Below, in pieces: positions 16,050 to 21,200 of a stretch of 21,200 nucleotides of DNA. The stretch covers positions 1 to 21,200 of the IMG/VR virus record IMGVR_UViG_3300045977_000350. One strand, 5' to 3'. The position numbers and the translations under genes are program-made. Origin of the DNA: a virus. Within the stretch, counting starts at the first letter, position 1. Every line of letters starts with the position of its first letter. The notes below the pieces were generated by a model, which worked only from the letters and a program-made list of their open reading frames with translations, did not search any database and had not been told where the DNA came from.

Positions 16050-16358
16050 TCAGCCCCCGAGACTAACGCGGTCCCGATCGGAAGATAGGCGAGCGCGGGC
16101 CTTGAGGAAAGACCGGATGTCGCGGACCTTGTAGTACGGCACCCCGTCCCCGCCGCGGGTGATCTTGGGGCCCTGGCCGTTCGCCGCCCACCACTCGGCG
16201 CCGCGGATCGAGATGCCCACCCAGGCGCACATGCTGCGGCGGGTCAGCAGGTAGCTGTCCTGCATCGTCTCGGGGTCGAAGGTGAGCTCGGGCTTGCTGC
16301 GCGAGGGGCGCTTCCAGCCCGGTTTGTGACGGTCAATGTTGCGGTCTTTTTGTGCCAC
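16050..16358 (-). CDS. AlpA/excisionase-like small HTH protein
   Basis: A 102-residue basic protein. Residues about 47-95 (SYLLTRRSMCAWVGISIRGA then WWAANGQGPK and PYYKVRDIRSFLKAR) are a winged HTH of the AlpA / phage excisionase type: a first helix after 'LLTRR', a turn at 'GIS', and a final 'Y...DI..FL..R' helix. I start it at GTG 16358, with GAGG eight bases upstream. The frame stays open to an ATG at 16550 that has a perfect AGGAGG seven bases upstream, which would add 64 residues. In that stretch only 31 of 64 codons end in G or C, far less than in the rest of the gene, so it reads as regulatory DNA. Position after the integrase and before a terminator suggests an excisionase or a regulator of the integrase unit. 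Confidence 0.65.
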   Translation of the reverse strand: MAQKDRNIDRHKPGWKRPSRSKPELTFDPETMQDSYLLTRRSMCAWVGISIRGAEWWAANGQGPKITRGGDGVPYYKVRDIRSFLKARARLSSDRDRVSLGG

Positions 16359-16404
16359 AGTGACAACCTCTTTATTCCTATTTGAAGTATTTGTCTGTGG
16401 CACG
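16351..16404 (-). promoter_or_regulatory. Inverted pair of operator-like words around the HTH gene start
   Basis: TGTGCCACAG (16351-16360) overlaps the GTG start, and CTGTGGCACG (16395-16404) is its inverted copy, 34 bases away. The DNA between is the most AT-rich stretch of the region (CCTCTTTATTCCTATTTGAA) and is the likely promoter zone for the HTH gene. The arrangement suits binding by the HTH protein itself or by another regulator, with looping or self-repression. No convincing -35/-10 pair could be chosen. Confidence 0.45.
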
Positions 16405-16582
16405 CCTTCTAAGACCGTTGCAACGCCGCTGCAACTGTTAACCAAACTTGGGCCAATTTCGGCCAAATTGCCCCTATATGAGGGGGCCGCAGGAGAGGCG
16501 AGAAGTGCCTCTGCTGCAGTGGTTTCCTGGGTTTTCCTTGACACGGACATCAATATTCCTCCTCTGTATCCCTGGTTTTCAG
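16359..16582. promoter_or_regulatory. Intergenic control region between integrase and HTH gene; possible attachment region
   Basis: About 220 bases with lower GC than the neighbouring genes. Besides the operator pair it has an interrupted palindrome CAATTT-N5-AAATTG (16454-16470), GTTGCAAC with a nearby second TGCAAC (about 16417-16436), and an AGGAGG on the minus strand (16558-16563). Integrase arm and core sites often sit next to int, so attP could be here. No host sequence is available to compare, and the core cannot be named. Confidence 0.35.
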
Positions 16583-17818
16583 TTAGCCCTGCGAGACAAT
16601 GAGTTTCAGGTGGGGGGCAGGGGCCCGCTGCAATTCTGCTGCAACTCGCTGCGACAGCGCCAGCTTGCCGGCCGCGACTTCTGTGGCAGTGACCTTCGCG
16701 TAGTACTTCAGCGTGATCGCGATCGAGGAGTGATTGAGCGCACGGCTCACCGCCTCGATCGGCACGCCGGCGCGCAGCATCCAGGTCGCCGCGGTGTGGC
16801 GCAGAACGTGGATGGTGACATCGCCCAGGCCGAGCTCATCGGTGGCGTTGTCCATAGCCTGCTGGAACAGGGTGTAGAGCAGCGGGTAGCGCTGGCCGGC
16901 GACGTAGGACACCTCGCCCGTCTTGGTCTTGTAGGTGCGCGTCTGCTGCGCGACGAAGGTGAACACGCGCGCGTCGGGATGCGGCTGCGCGCCGGTGGCA
17001 TCGATCTGGTGCTGCAGCTGGCGGCGCAGGATGTCGAGCTCGGTCGGGCCGAGCGGATCGATCATGGTCTTGCGGCGCTGACCCTGGCCCTTCGTCTTCA
17101 GCGTCATGGTCGGGTGTGCCACATTGAAATCAACCTGGCGCCAGGTCAGTGTCAGCACCTCGTTGATGCGCTTCGCGGAGGCGAGCGCAAACTGCAGCGC
17201 ATCGTGCAGGTCGGGGCGCAGCACGCTGATGATCGCGCGGAGCTCATCGACGGTGAGGACGCGGATATCAATCTCGCCTTCCTCGATGCGGATCTTCTTC
17301 CACGGGATCGGGCCGACCGGCGCGCGGTGCACCAGGTGCGCGTAGTTGAGGATCGCGCGCAGGTTCGCGAGCGTGTAGTTGACCGTCGAGTCGGTGACCT
17401 TGCGCACGCCGTTCACCGCACACTTGCGCTCGGTGTCGCGGCGCAACTCGCGGAGCTCGATGACGTGCGCGGGGCGGATGTCGGACAGCAGCGTGTCCTC
17501 GCCGAGCTTATCCTTCATCCAGATCACCTGGCTCTCGAGGCCGGGATCCTTGTTACGCCGGCCCTGCTCGTTCCACCAGGCATCGGCCGCCTGGCCGAAG
17601 GTGATGCCGGCGTTGAGGCCGAGCATGACATGCTGCTTGCTCTGGCCGAGCACCTCGTCCTTGCGCGCCTTGGCGAAGGCTTCCGCCTTCTTCAGATCGC
17701 GCTCGTGCGTCTCGCCGGTGTACTGCTGACCGCGGACGTTGAAGCGGTAGGTGAAGGGGAGGTCAGCGCGCTTGCGCTGGACGTTTGTGCCGAAGAGGAC
17801 TTCTACTTTCTTCGCCAT
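16583..17818 (-). CDS. int: Tyrosine-recombinase integrase
   Basis: A 411-residue site-specific recombinase that would integrate and excise the phage DNA. The catalytic set is complete: Arg217 (SAKRINEVLTLTW), Lys243 (LKTKGQG), His337 and Arg340 (HVLRHTAATWML), His363 (ALNHSSIAITLKYY) and the nucleophile Tyr372. Residues 1-60 hold a small arm-binding domain (FTYRFNVRGQQYTGETHERD) and about 72-170 the core-binding helices. Length is normal. The ATG at 17818 lies within the end of the upstream HTH gene, overlapping by 56 bases, so it is co-transcribed and possibly coupled. The word GGTGTGCCACA recurs inside the gene at 17113-17123 and a full copy lies 43 bases upstream of the start. Confidence 0.93.
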   Translation of the reverse strand: MAKKVEVLFGTNVQRKRADLPFTYRFNVRGQQYTGETHERDLKKAEAFAKARKDEVLGQSKQHVMLGLNAGITFGQAADAWWNEQGRRNKDPGLESQVIWMKDKLGEDTLLSDIRPAHVIELRELRRDTERKCAVNGVRKVTDSTVNYTLANLRAILNYAHLVHRAPVGPIPWKKIRIEEGEIDIRVLTVDELRAIISVLRPDLHDALQFALASAKRINEVLTLTWRQVDFNVAHPTMTLKTKGQGQRRKTMIDPLGPTELDILRRQLQHQIDATGAQPHPDARVFTFVAQQTRTYKTKTGEVSYVAGQRYPLLYTLFQQAMDNATDELGLGDVTIHVLRHTAATWMLRAGVPIEAVSRALNHSSIAITLKYYAKVTATEVAAGKLALSQRVAAELQRAPAPHLKLIVSQG

Positions 17819-18098
17819 GATGGGCTCCTGTCAGGGCCCCGACCACCGGGGCTCGACGCATGGTGTGCCACAGCCTGGCAACATCGTCAATGCCGAAGTA
17901 GCGGCGCGGCGCCACCCGCCCTGTCCCCTTGGTGCGCCAGGATATTTTGCCCTGGTCAGCCATCTCGCGCAGGGTTTGCGGGTACATCTCGAGCAGCCTG
18001 GCGACCTCTGGCAGCGACAGCAGGGTCCGATCGGCGAACGCAGCGCGGATGCTCTCGGGGAGCTCATCCAGGCGCGGCTTGGGATCCATGATCGGCAT
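17763..18098 (-). CDS. Small HTH DNA-binding protein upstream of integrase
   Basis: A 111-residue protein starting in a TGATG overlap with the upstream gene, behind AAGGA. Residues about 28-85 form an HTH_17/excisionase-like domain: LLSLPEVARLLEMYPQTLRE, then MADQGKISWRTKGTGRVAPR and RYFGIDDVARLWHTMRRA. The pattern is that of MerR-like/AlpA DNA-binding domains: helix, turn at MYPQT, wing with basic residues, final helix. The C-terminal 25 residues overlap the integrase start and look unstructured. Such a gene directly before int is a good candidate for the excisionase (directionality factor), and the third HTH gene beyond int is the competing candidate. Confidence 0.7.
   Translation of the reverse strand: MPIMDPKPRLDELPESIRAAFADRTLLSLPEVARLLEMYPQTLREMADQGKISWRTKGTGRVAPRRYFGIDDVARLWHTMRRAPVVGALTGAHHGEESRSPLRHKRPAQAR
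17861..17873. promoter_or_regulatory. Operator-like word upstream of integrase
   Basis: TGGTGTGCCACAG is an exact 13-base copy of the word covering the -10 of the PP-loop gene promoter (15940-15952). It sits 43 bases upstream of the integrase start, inside the coding end of the preceding HTH gene. The inner TGG-TGTG-CCA is a short interrupted palindrome. It may be a binding site for one of the small HTH proteins. Confidence 0.4.
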
Positions 18099-18286
18099 CA
18101 ATTGTCCTTCGTCGCCGCCACCGCATAGGCGAGGTCGCTGAGCTCTTGGATGAACCCTGCTATGTCCTCTTGCTTGATCGCACCCACCGCGAACCGCGTC
18201 TCATCTTCGTCGCACAGGTAGATATGCACAGCCCGACACTTCGGGTTTGCACACAGCGACACTTCAATCAGGTGCGCTACTTTCAT
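18098..18286 (-). CDS. Small hypothetical protein with three cysteines
   Basis: A 62-residue protein in the run of short early genes. It overlaps the upstream ORF by 23 bases and its stop overlaps the next ATG (TGATG). The N-terminal half, VSLCANPKCRAVHIYLCDED, has CANPKC and a third cysteine with a His between them, which could be a small zinc site. The C-terminal half is an amphipathic helix (EDIAGFIQELSDLAYAVAAT). I recognise no family. Tight coupling and the codon use support it as a real gene. Confidence 0.6.
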   Translation of the reverse strand: MKVAHLIEVSLCANPKCRAVHIYLCDEDETRFAVGAIKQEDIAGFIQELSDLAYAVAATKDN

Positions 18287-18464
18287 CGGGCTCTTCCTTG
18301 TGCGCGTAGTCCCTGGCGATCGCCTTGATGAGCGCGAGTTGGCGCGCGGCGACCTCGATCTTCATCGTGCCCTCGTTGACCTTCTTGAAGTAGACGCGCT
18401 CGCGCCATCCAATCTCGCGCTCGAGCTCGGCCAGCTTCTCGCGTGTGGTGAAGTTCTCAAGCAT
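18264..18464 (-). CDS. Small helical hypothetical protein
   Basis: A 66-residue protein. The ATG at 18464 has GGAGG six bases upstream and replaces longer in-frame starts, whose extra residues are Arg/Ala-rich and look like shadow sequence. It has LAELEREIGWRERVYFKKV and IEVAARQLALIKAIARDYAH, two amphipathic helices in a pattern ('LEREI..RE.VY.K.V..G......A.RQ...I.AI..DY') that I have seen in small early proteins of many temperate phages. Function unknown. The acidic tail (EEPDESSAPD) overlaps the next gene. Confidence 0.65.
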   Translation of the reverse strand: MLENFTTREKLAELEREIGWRERVYFKKVNEGTMKIEVAARQLALIKAIARDYAHKEEPDESSAPD

Positions 18465-18654
18465 AGCCGACCTCCCTCTGAATGCGTGTGGTGTACTCCG
18501 CGCACAGGCGCTCGATTTCCTCAGGCGCGGTGCCGGCATCGCTGAGGCCTCCGCGGAACGTCGCCAGGCGGCGCGCGATCGTCTCTTCAGCCTGGCGGCC
18601 GCGCCGCTCGCGTCCCTCTTCCACACTACGGCGCCGGCGTTCTGGATTTTTCAT
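18457..18654 (-). CDS. Small basic hypothetical protein
   Basis: A 65-residue ORF overlapping both neighbours (29 bases upstream, 8 downstream). The first half is Arg/Glu-rich (NPERRRRSVEEGRERRGRQA) and the second is helical (TAPEEIERLCAEYTTRIQRE). It fits the chain of overlapping short genes and has AGGT upstream of the ATG, but the composition is simple and no family is recognised. It could be a spurious frame. Confidence 0.45.
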   Translation of the reverse strand: MKNPERRRRSVEEGRERRGRQAEETIARRLATFRGGLSDAGTAPEEIERLCAEYTTRIQREVGYA

Positions 18655-18835
18655 GTTGGACCTGACGCTCTGCGTTGCACTGACGCTCGGTGTAGATGCC
18701 GTACCAGTAGCCGAGCCTCACGAGCTCGAGCTTCGCGGGGTCGAAGCGATCACCGACTCGCCGCTCGAGTGCGCGCCAGACGTGCTCGGCGAATCCTTCG
18801 GCTGCGGCCGGCTCGACTACGTTGGTCGGATCCAC
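18626..18835 (-). CDS. Small hypothetical protein
   Basis: A 69-residue ORF starting at GTG behind AAGGGGG. It contains EGFAEHVWRALERRVGDRFD and PAKLELVRLGYWYGIY, a mixed sequence with good aromatic and charged balance that looks like a genuine folded protein. The start lies 85 bases inside the upstream HTH frame. In that overlap this frame looks the more protein-like of the two. Unknown function. Confidence 0.5.
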   Translation of the reverse strand: MDPTNVVEPAAAEGFAEHVWRALERRVGDRFDPAKLELVRLGYWYGIYTERQCNAERQVQHEKSRTPAP

Positions 18836-18995
18836 TGTTCGCCCCCTTGATGCGTTTGTGTGCGTCGCGGATCACGCGATCGTTCCAGGACATCGGGTAG
18901 TAGTAGTCGGGCAGCGGAAGCTTGCCGGCAGAGACATCGCGCATGATCTGCCGGCGCGACTTGCCGAAGAGCGTGGCGACCTCGTCCAGTGTCAT
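18750..18995 (-). CDS. Small HTH protein after RecT
   Basis: An 81-residue protein beginning in an ATGA overlap with the end of recT. Residues about 1-50, TLDEVATLFGKSRRQIMRDV then SAGKLPLPDYYYPMSWNDRV, form a helix-turn-helix of the excisionase/MerR kind. From about residue 58 the sequence becomes Arg/Ala/Ser-rich (RSRAGRSRRIRRARLARTR), which is what an out-of-frame reading of GC-rich DNA gives. This part overlaps the next gene by 86 bases. The HTH half is convincing. The C-terminal tail may be real overlap or may reflect a frameshift that extended the gene. Confidence 0.6.
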   Translation of the reverse strand: MTLDEVATLFGKSRRQIMRDVSAGKLPLPDYYYPMSWNDRVIRDAHKRIKGANSGSDQRSRAGRSRRIRRARLARTRAASR

Positions 18996-19945
18996 GGCGC
19001 GGGATCCTTCGGCTTCATCGGCGCGGTGTGCAGCGTCATCGCGTTCTCGAGCATGCGGAACATCTTCGGCTCCTGCTCGGTGAGGAGCGCGATCGTGTCG
19101 TAGTTGGTGCTCGCCCAGAGCTCGGCGACCTGGAGTGTCTTGGAGGTGCGATAGAGCGCGATGAACTTGGCACACCAGTCGCGCCAGGCCTGCGTCGCGT
19201 CGGCGCCGGCGTCAGGCTTCTCGAGCTCGTAGGGCACCTTGGCCTCGACCGGCGCCGGCGGCTTGATTTCGGGCGGGGGCGCCTTCGGCTTCGGCGCCTC
19301 GATCGGACGCGCGTTCAGATCCTTGCGCGTCTGCTCATCGTATTCGGCCCTGGTGGCGTACACGCCGACTTGCTTCGGCGTGACATCGATCATGTCGGGC
19401 TCATCGTCAAACAGGAGGCCGAGCAGCGCCTCAGGTTGATGGCGCCGGCCCCAGATGCGTGCGCCGGCATAGGCGAGCATCTGGTCGGGCTGCTTGTCCC
19501 ATTGCGAGTTCTGGGTTCTGACATCGCCGACGCTCACCGAGATGGTGCGCGGCTGTGCCTCGTTGGTGAGCCTGGCGGTGACCGTGACAGTGCGCTTGTC
19601 GCCGGCCTCGCCGCTGTACTCGTAGGTGAGGCGATCGGCGAGGAAGCCCGAACTATTGAGGATGGCGGCCGCAAGCTTGCCAGAGAACCCGACCTTGCCG
19701 CTGACCACGTAGCACTCGCCGATCGTCATAAAGAAATCGAGCTTCAGCCGCTCGATCGTGTAGCTGACCAGGAAGATATCGGCCGGCGATTTCTGAAACG
19801 CCGGCGGCACCAGGCGCGCGGTGGCGAGCTCGCGGCACAGCTGCATGCGCTGCAGCGGATCGCCAGGCCAGGGCATGACCTGTTGTTGCTGGATCGGTGG
19901 CGCCTGCACAGCGGGCAGCGCGATAGCGGTGGCGGCTTCGGTCAT
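18992..19945 (-). CDS. recT: RecT-family single-strand annealing protein
   Basis: A 317-residue recombinase that would anneal complementary single strands made by the exonuclease. The RecT core covers about residues 35-190: IFLVSYTIERLKLDFFMTIG, VGFSGKLAAAILNSSGFL, then KRTVTVTARLTNEAQPRTIS. The closing WDKQPDQMLAYAGARIWGRR, followed by HQPEALLGLLFDDE, is the family's 'kp..ml.yraar.w.Rr..pe.L.G......E'. The rest is a Pro/Lys-rich linker (IEAPKPKAPPPEIKPPAPVE) and a small helical C-terminus (AWRDWCAKFIALYRTSKTLQ), probably a partner-binding tail. The ATG at 19945 has GAGGGA upstream. It follows the YqaJ exonuclease gene in the same operon, after an unusual structured leader. Confidence 0.85.
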   Translation of the reverse strand: MTEAATAIALPAVQAPPIQQQQVMPWPGDPLQRMQLCRELATARLVPPAFQKSPADIFLVSYTIERLKLDFFMTIGECYVVSGKVGFSGKLAAAILNSSGFLADRLTYEYSGEAGDKRTVTVTARLTNEAQPRTISVSVGDVRTQNSQWDKQPDQMLAYAGARIWGRRHQPEALLGLLFDDEPDMIDVTPKQVGVYATRAEYDEQTRKDLNARPIEAPKPKAPPPEIKPPAPVEAKVPYELEKPDAGADATQAWRDWCAKFIALYRTSKTLQVAELWASTNYDTIALLTEQEPKMFRMLENAMTLHTAPMKPKDPAP

Positions 19946-19972
19946 GGGTTCCCTCGTTGTTGTTCATCAGCC

Positions 19973-19996
19973 ACCACCCGCCTGGTGCCGGGTGGT
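19973..19996 (-). promoter_or_regulatory. Hairpin just upstream of the recT ribosome binding site
   Basis: A perfect 8-bp stem, ACCACCCG / CGGGTGGT, with an 8-nt loop ends 28 bases before the recT ATG. On the minus strand no U-run follows, so it is not a terminator. It could affect ribosome access or be a protein-binding site for translational control of recT. Confidence 0.5.
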
Positions 19997-20007
19997 TGAA
20001 CAGCATG

Positions 20008-20096
20008 GGAACCCAAGGGGTAAGCATGCCCCTGCCTATTTCCCCGAAGGGTATTTTATTCGGCAGGCCACCCGACAAGGGTAGCCCTTGGGTTCC
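20008..20096 (-). ncRNA. Nested structured RNA leader between YqaJ and recT
   Basis: A 12-bp perfect inverted repeat, GGAACCCAAGGG (20008-20019) and CCCTTGGGTTCC (20085-20096), encloses a second stem CCTGCC / GGCAGG (20031-20036, 20062-20067), and that encloses CCC-UUCG-GGG on the minus strand (20051-20042). A competing 6-bp hairpin, CAAGGG-CTA-CCCTTG in minus-strand reading, uses the same 5' arm. Together these look like an RNA that can switch between two folds in the recT leader. I see no match to a riboswitch class I know. The frame here is open but does not look coding. Confidence 0.5.
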
Positions 20097-20156
20097 AGAG
20101 AAACCGCGCCGACCGTGTTCAAGCAGGCAGTGCGGTTGTCAGGTTAGCCTTAGTGG

Positions 20157-20186
20157 TCACGCGGAGTCGATCTGTTCTGCCGTCAT
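20157..20186 (-). CDS. Possible nine-codon mini-ORF after the exonuclease gene
   Basis: The exonuclease stop lies in CTATGACGG, giving an ATGA overlap with a nine-codon frame reading M-T-A-E-Q-I-D-S-A before TGA. A purine-rich AAGGGAG precedes it, but the spacing is only two to five bases. It could be a leader peptide ahead of the structured region, the remains of a lost gene, or chance. Little can be claimed. Confidence 0.2.
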   Translation of the reverse strand: MTAEQIDSA

Positions 20187-20974
20187 AGCTCCCTTGTGGT
20201 GGTGGTGATTGCACCGTTTCTGGAGCGCTTCACGGTCGTGTCACCGTAGAGGATGGTGCCGACATCGTTGGGCACGAGGCCCTTGATGATTTTCTTGCTC
20301 GCCTCGTGTGCCTTGGCGGCGCGGTGCGTCTCGCCGAAGACACGCATGTTGTCGATCATCTCGGGGCCCCAGTTTGGGAGCGGGCTGACCTTCGCCAGGT
20401 CGATCGTCTTCCAGAGCTCGGGCGGCACCAGCGGCGGCTTCTCAAACGGTGGCCGCATGAGCTCGACGCACAGCTGGAACGCAGCGATGCGCTCCCACAC
20501 GGTGCGCTCGTAGGCTTCGTCTACGAGCACCTCGAGCTCGGTGAGGTCATCGGGCCCGAGCACGGCCAGGATCCCGCGCTCGACACCGCGGCAGCGCATC
20601 TGCACCAGCACCTGGGGCGTGTAGCGTTTGAGGGCGTCATCTAGCTTGCCGCCCCAGTTCTTCGCCTCGACGACTGCTTGATCAAACTCCCTGAAGCCAT
20701 CGAGCGTGCAGCTGATTGAGGGGAGCGTCGGGTGCTCGAGATAGCGTTGCCGCTCAGTGATGATGTGGCCGGTCACCTTCTCGAGCCACATGAGCGTGAA
20801 CGGCTCATCGTGCTTGCCGCGTTGGACGGCCAGGTTGTTGGAAAAATCTTTCGGCGGTCGCTGACCGGTGCGCTCTTCCCAGAGCTCGTACAGCTGTTCG
20901 CCGGTGCCGTTGACGATGATCGGCGCCTGGGACGCGGTGGTCTTGAACTCGCGCAGAGGGGAGAGGTCGGACAT
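20183..20974 (-). CDS. YqaJ-family phage exonuclease (lambda-Exo-like)
   Basis: A 263-residue nuclease that would chew one strand of double-stranded DNA ends to give RecT its substrate. The PD-(D/E)XK core is visible: Glu57 (GKHDEPFTLMWLEK), Asp92 (SCTLDGF), Glu103-x-Lys105 (VVEAKNW) and Gln121 (YTPQVLVQMRCRG), in the order and spacing of the YqaJ family. The C-terminal region (about 165-263) is helical with many Pro and Lys. The ATG at 20974 has GGAGG nine bases upstream. It is the first gene of the leftward operon in this window, directly behind the promoter at 21046-21074, and pairs functionally with recT downstream. Confidence 0.85.
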   Translation of the reverse strand: MSDLSPLREFKTTASQAPIIVNGTGEQLYELWEERTGQRPPKDFSNNLAVQRGKHDEPFTLMWLEKVTGHIITERQRYLEHPTLPSISCTLDGFREFDQAVVEAKNWGGKLDDALKRYTPQVLVQMRCRGVERGILAVLGPDDLTELEVLVDEAYERTVWERIAAFQLCVELMRPPFEKPPLVPPELWKTIDLAKVSPLPNWGPEMIDNMRVFGETHRAAKAHEASKKIIKGLVPNDVGTILYGDTTVKRSRNGAITTTTREL

Positions 20975-21045
20975 AGCGCTGCCTCCTTGGTCGCACCGTG
21001 GTGCGCCGGGACTTCACTGGCCCCGTCAATAAAACTGAACGCGCA

Positions 21046-21074
21046 AACATCAAGGCTGTTCAGAAAAATGTCAA
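21046..21074 (-). promoter_or_regulatory. Probable early leftward promoter with inverted operator-like repeats
   Basis: On the minus strand TTGACA (21074-21069) is followed after 17 bases by GATGTT (21051-21046), which shares three of six bases with the -10 consensus. The word CTGAAC (21035-21040) and its inverted copy GTTCAG (21058-21063) lie downstream of the -10 and in the spacer, a likely operator. Transcription would run into the exonuclease gene 70 bases on. Confidence 0.5.
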
Positions 21075-21080
21075 ACGATA

Positions 21081-21113
21081 TGACAGCGCAGTGACAGCGC
21101 GATGACGGGGGAC
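21081..21113. repeat. Eleven-base tandem direct repeats upstream of the early promoter
   Basis: TGACAGCGCAG, TGACAGCGCGA and a weaker TGACGGGGGAC follow each other at exact 11-base steps, about one DNA turn, so all three face the same side of the helix. They start seven bases upstream of the -35. This suits binding by a dimeric or cooperative regulator. From here to the window end (87 further bases) I see no gene. Confidence 0.45.
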
Positions 21114-21200
21114 TTGACCGCGCCCATCGTCGCGCCACACCCATAGAACCGAAACGAGAAACGCTGTGGCGAAATTGTGAACTGTGTTTGGTGCAGCACT

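Noticed and set aside
16538-16543. TTGACA on the + strand in the int-HTH intergenic region
   Set aside because: No acceptable -10 follows at 16-18 bases and no + strand gene lies downstream.
16448-18091. Long + strand open frame of 547 codons opposite the integrase
   Set aside because: It is the antisense shadow of a GC-rich gene. The minus strand carries the complete catalytic set of a tyrosine recombinase, whereas the + product is Arg/Leu/Ala/Asp-rich with no domain.
18989-19999. Open + strand frame of 336 codons opposite recT
   Set aside because: Shadow of recT; the product shows no recognisable domain and its composition is that of antisense GC-rich DNA.
19653-20078. Minus-strand frame that begins in the recT leader (MSGGLPNKIPFGEIGRGM...)
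   Set aside because: It runs out of frame into recT and turns Arg/Ala-rich there. The part inside the leader is only about 45 codons and is better explained as structured RNA.
19946-20182. CRISPR or tRNA-like element in the leader before recT
   Set aside because: No repeat-spacer pattern exists and no cloverleaf with T-loop and anticodon arm could be drawn; the structure is a nested hairpin.

Overview
The window is a piece of a temperate, short-tailed (podovirus-type) phage or prophage of a GC-rich, probably proteobacterial host. The phage call rests on a one-directional virion gene block on the + strand that includes two proteins resembling the T7 inner-core proteins gp13 and gp14. A minus-strand early block with a tyrosine integrase, a RecT-type annealing protein and a YqaJ-type exonuclease makes it temperate. 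I could not identify the host. No host gene, tRNA or transposase is visible, and neither end of the phage is visible.

Positions 1-15005 (+) are the late virion operon, packed with ATGA/TGATG overlaps. In order: the end of a scaffold-like protein, the major capsid protein, a hairpin, a small head protein, a head-tail adaptor, a nozzle-like tail protein carrying an inserted SPRY-like domain, a gp13-like protein and a GNAT acetyltransferase. These are followed by three small or medium proteins that all begin MGGK, a gp14-like core protein, two large ejection-type proteins, and a 927-residue virion lysin that joins an M15 peptidase to a tail-lysozyme domain. Portal and terminase presumably lie to the left. 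No endolysin, holin or receptor-binding fibre is visible.

Positions 15006-15129 separate the convergent late and early units and hold a leftward terminator with a UUCG loop. Positions 15130-15970 (-) form a self-contained unit: a TTGACA promoter with a repeated operator-like word over its -10, one PP-loop (PAPS-reductase-like) gene, and that terminator. Positions 15983-16024 hold a second strong leftward terminator, which ends the early operon.

Positions 16050-21074 (-) are the early leftward operon. In transcription order: promoter with operator-like repeats, YqaJ exonuclease, a structured 236-nt leader, RecT, a small HTH protein, four short unknown ORFs, a second HTH protein, the integrase, then an AlpA/excisionase-like HTH protein. 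The exonuclease and RecT would act together in recombination. The integrase and one of the HTH proteins would control integration and excision. No CI/Cro-type repressor is seen, so the lysogeny switch is either beyond position 21200 or built from these small HTH proteins.

The observations most worth following are the structured recT leader, the repeated TGGTGTGCCACAG word next to three early genes, the isolated PP-loop gene, the MGGK protein series, and a large excess of the hexamer GAGCTC.
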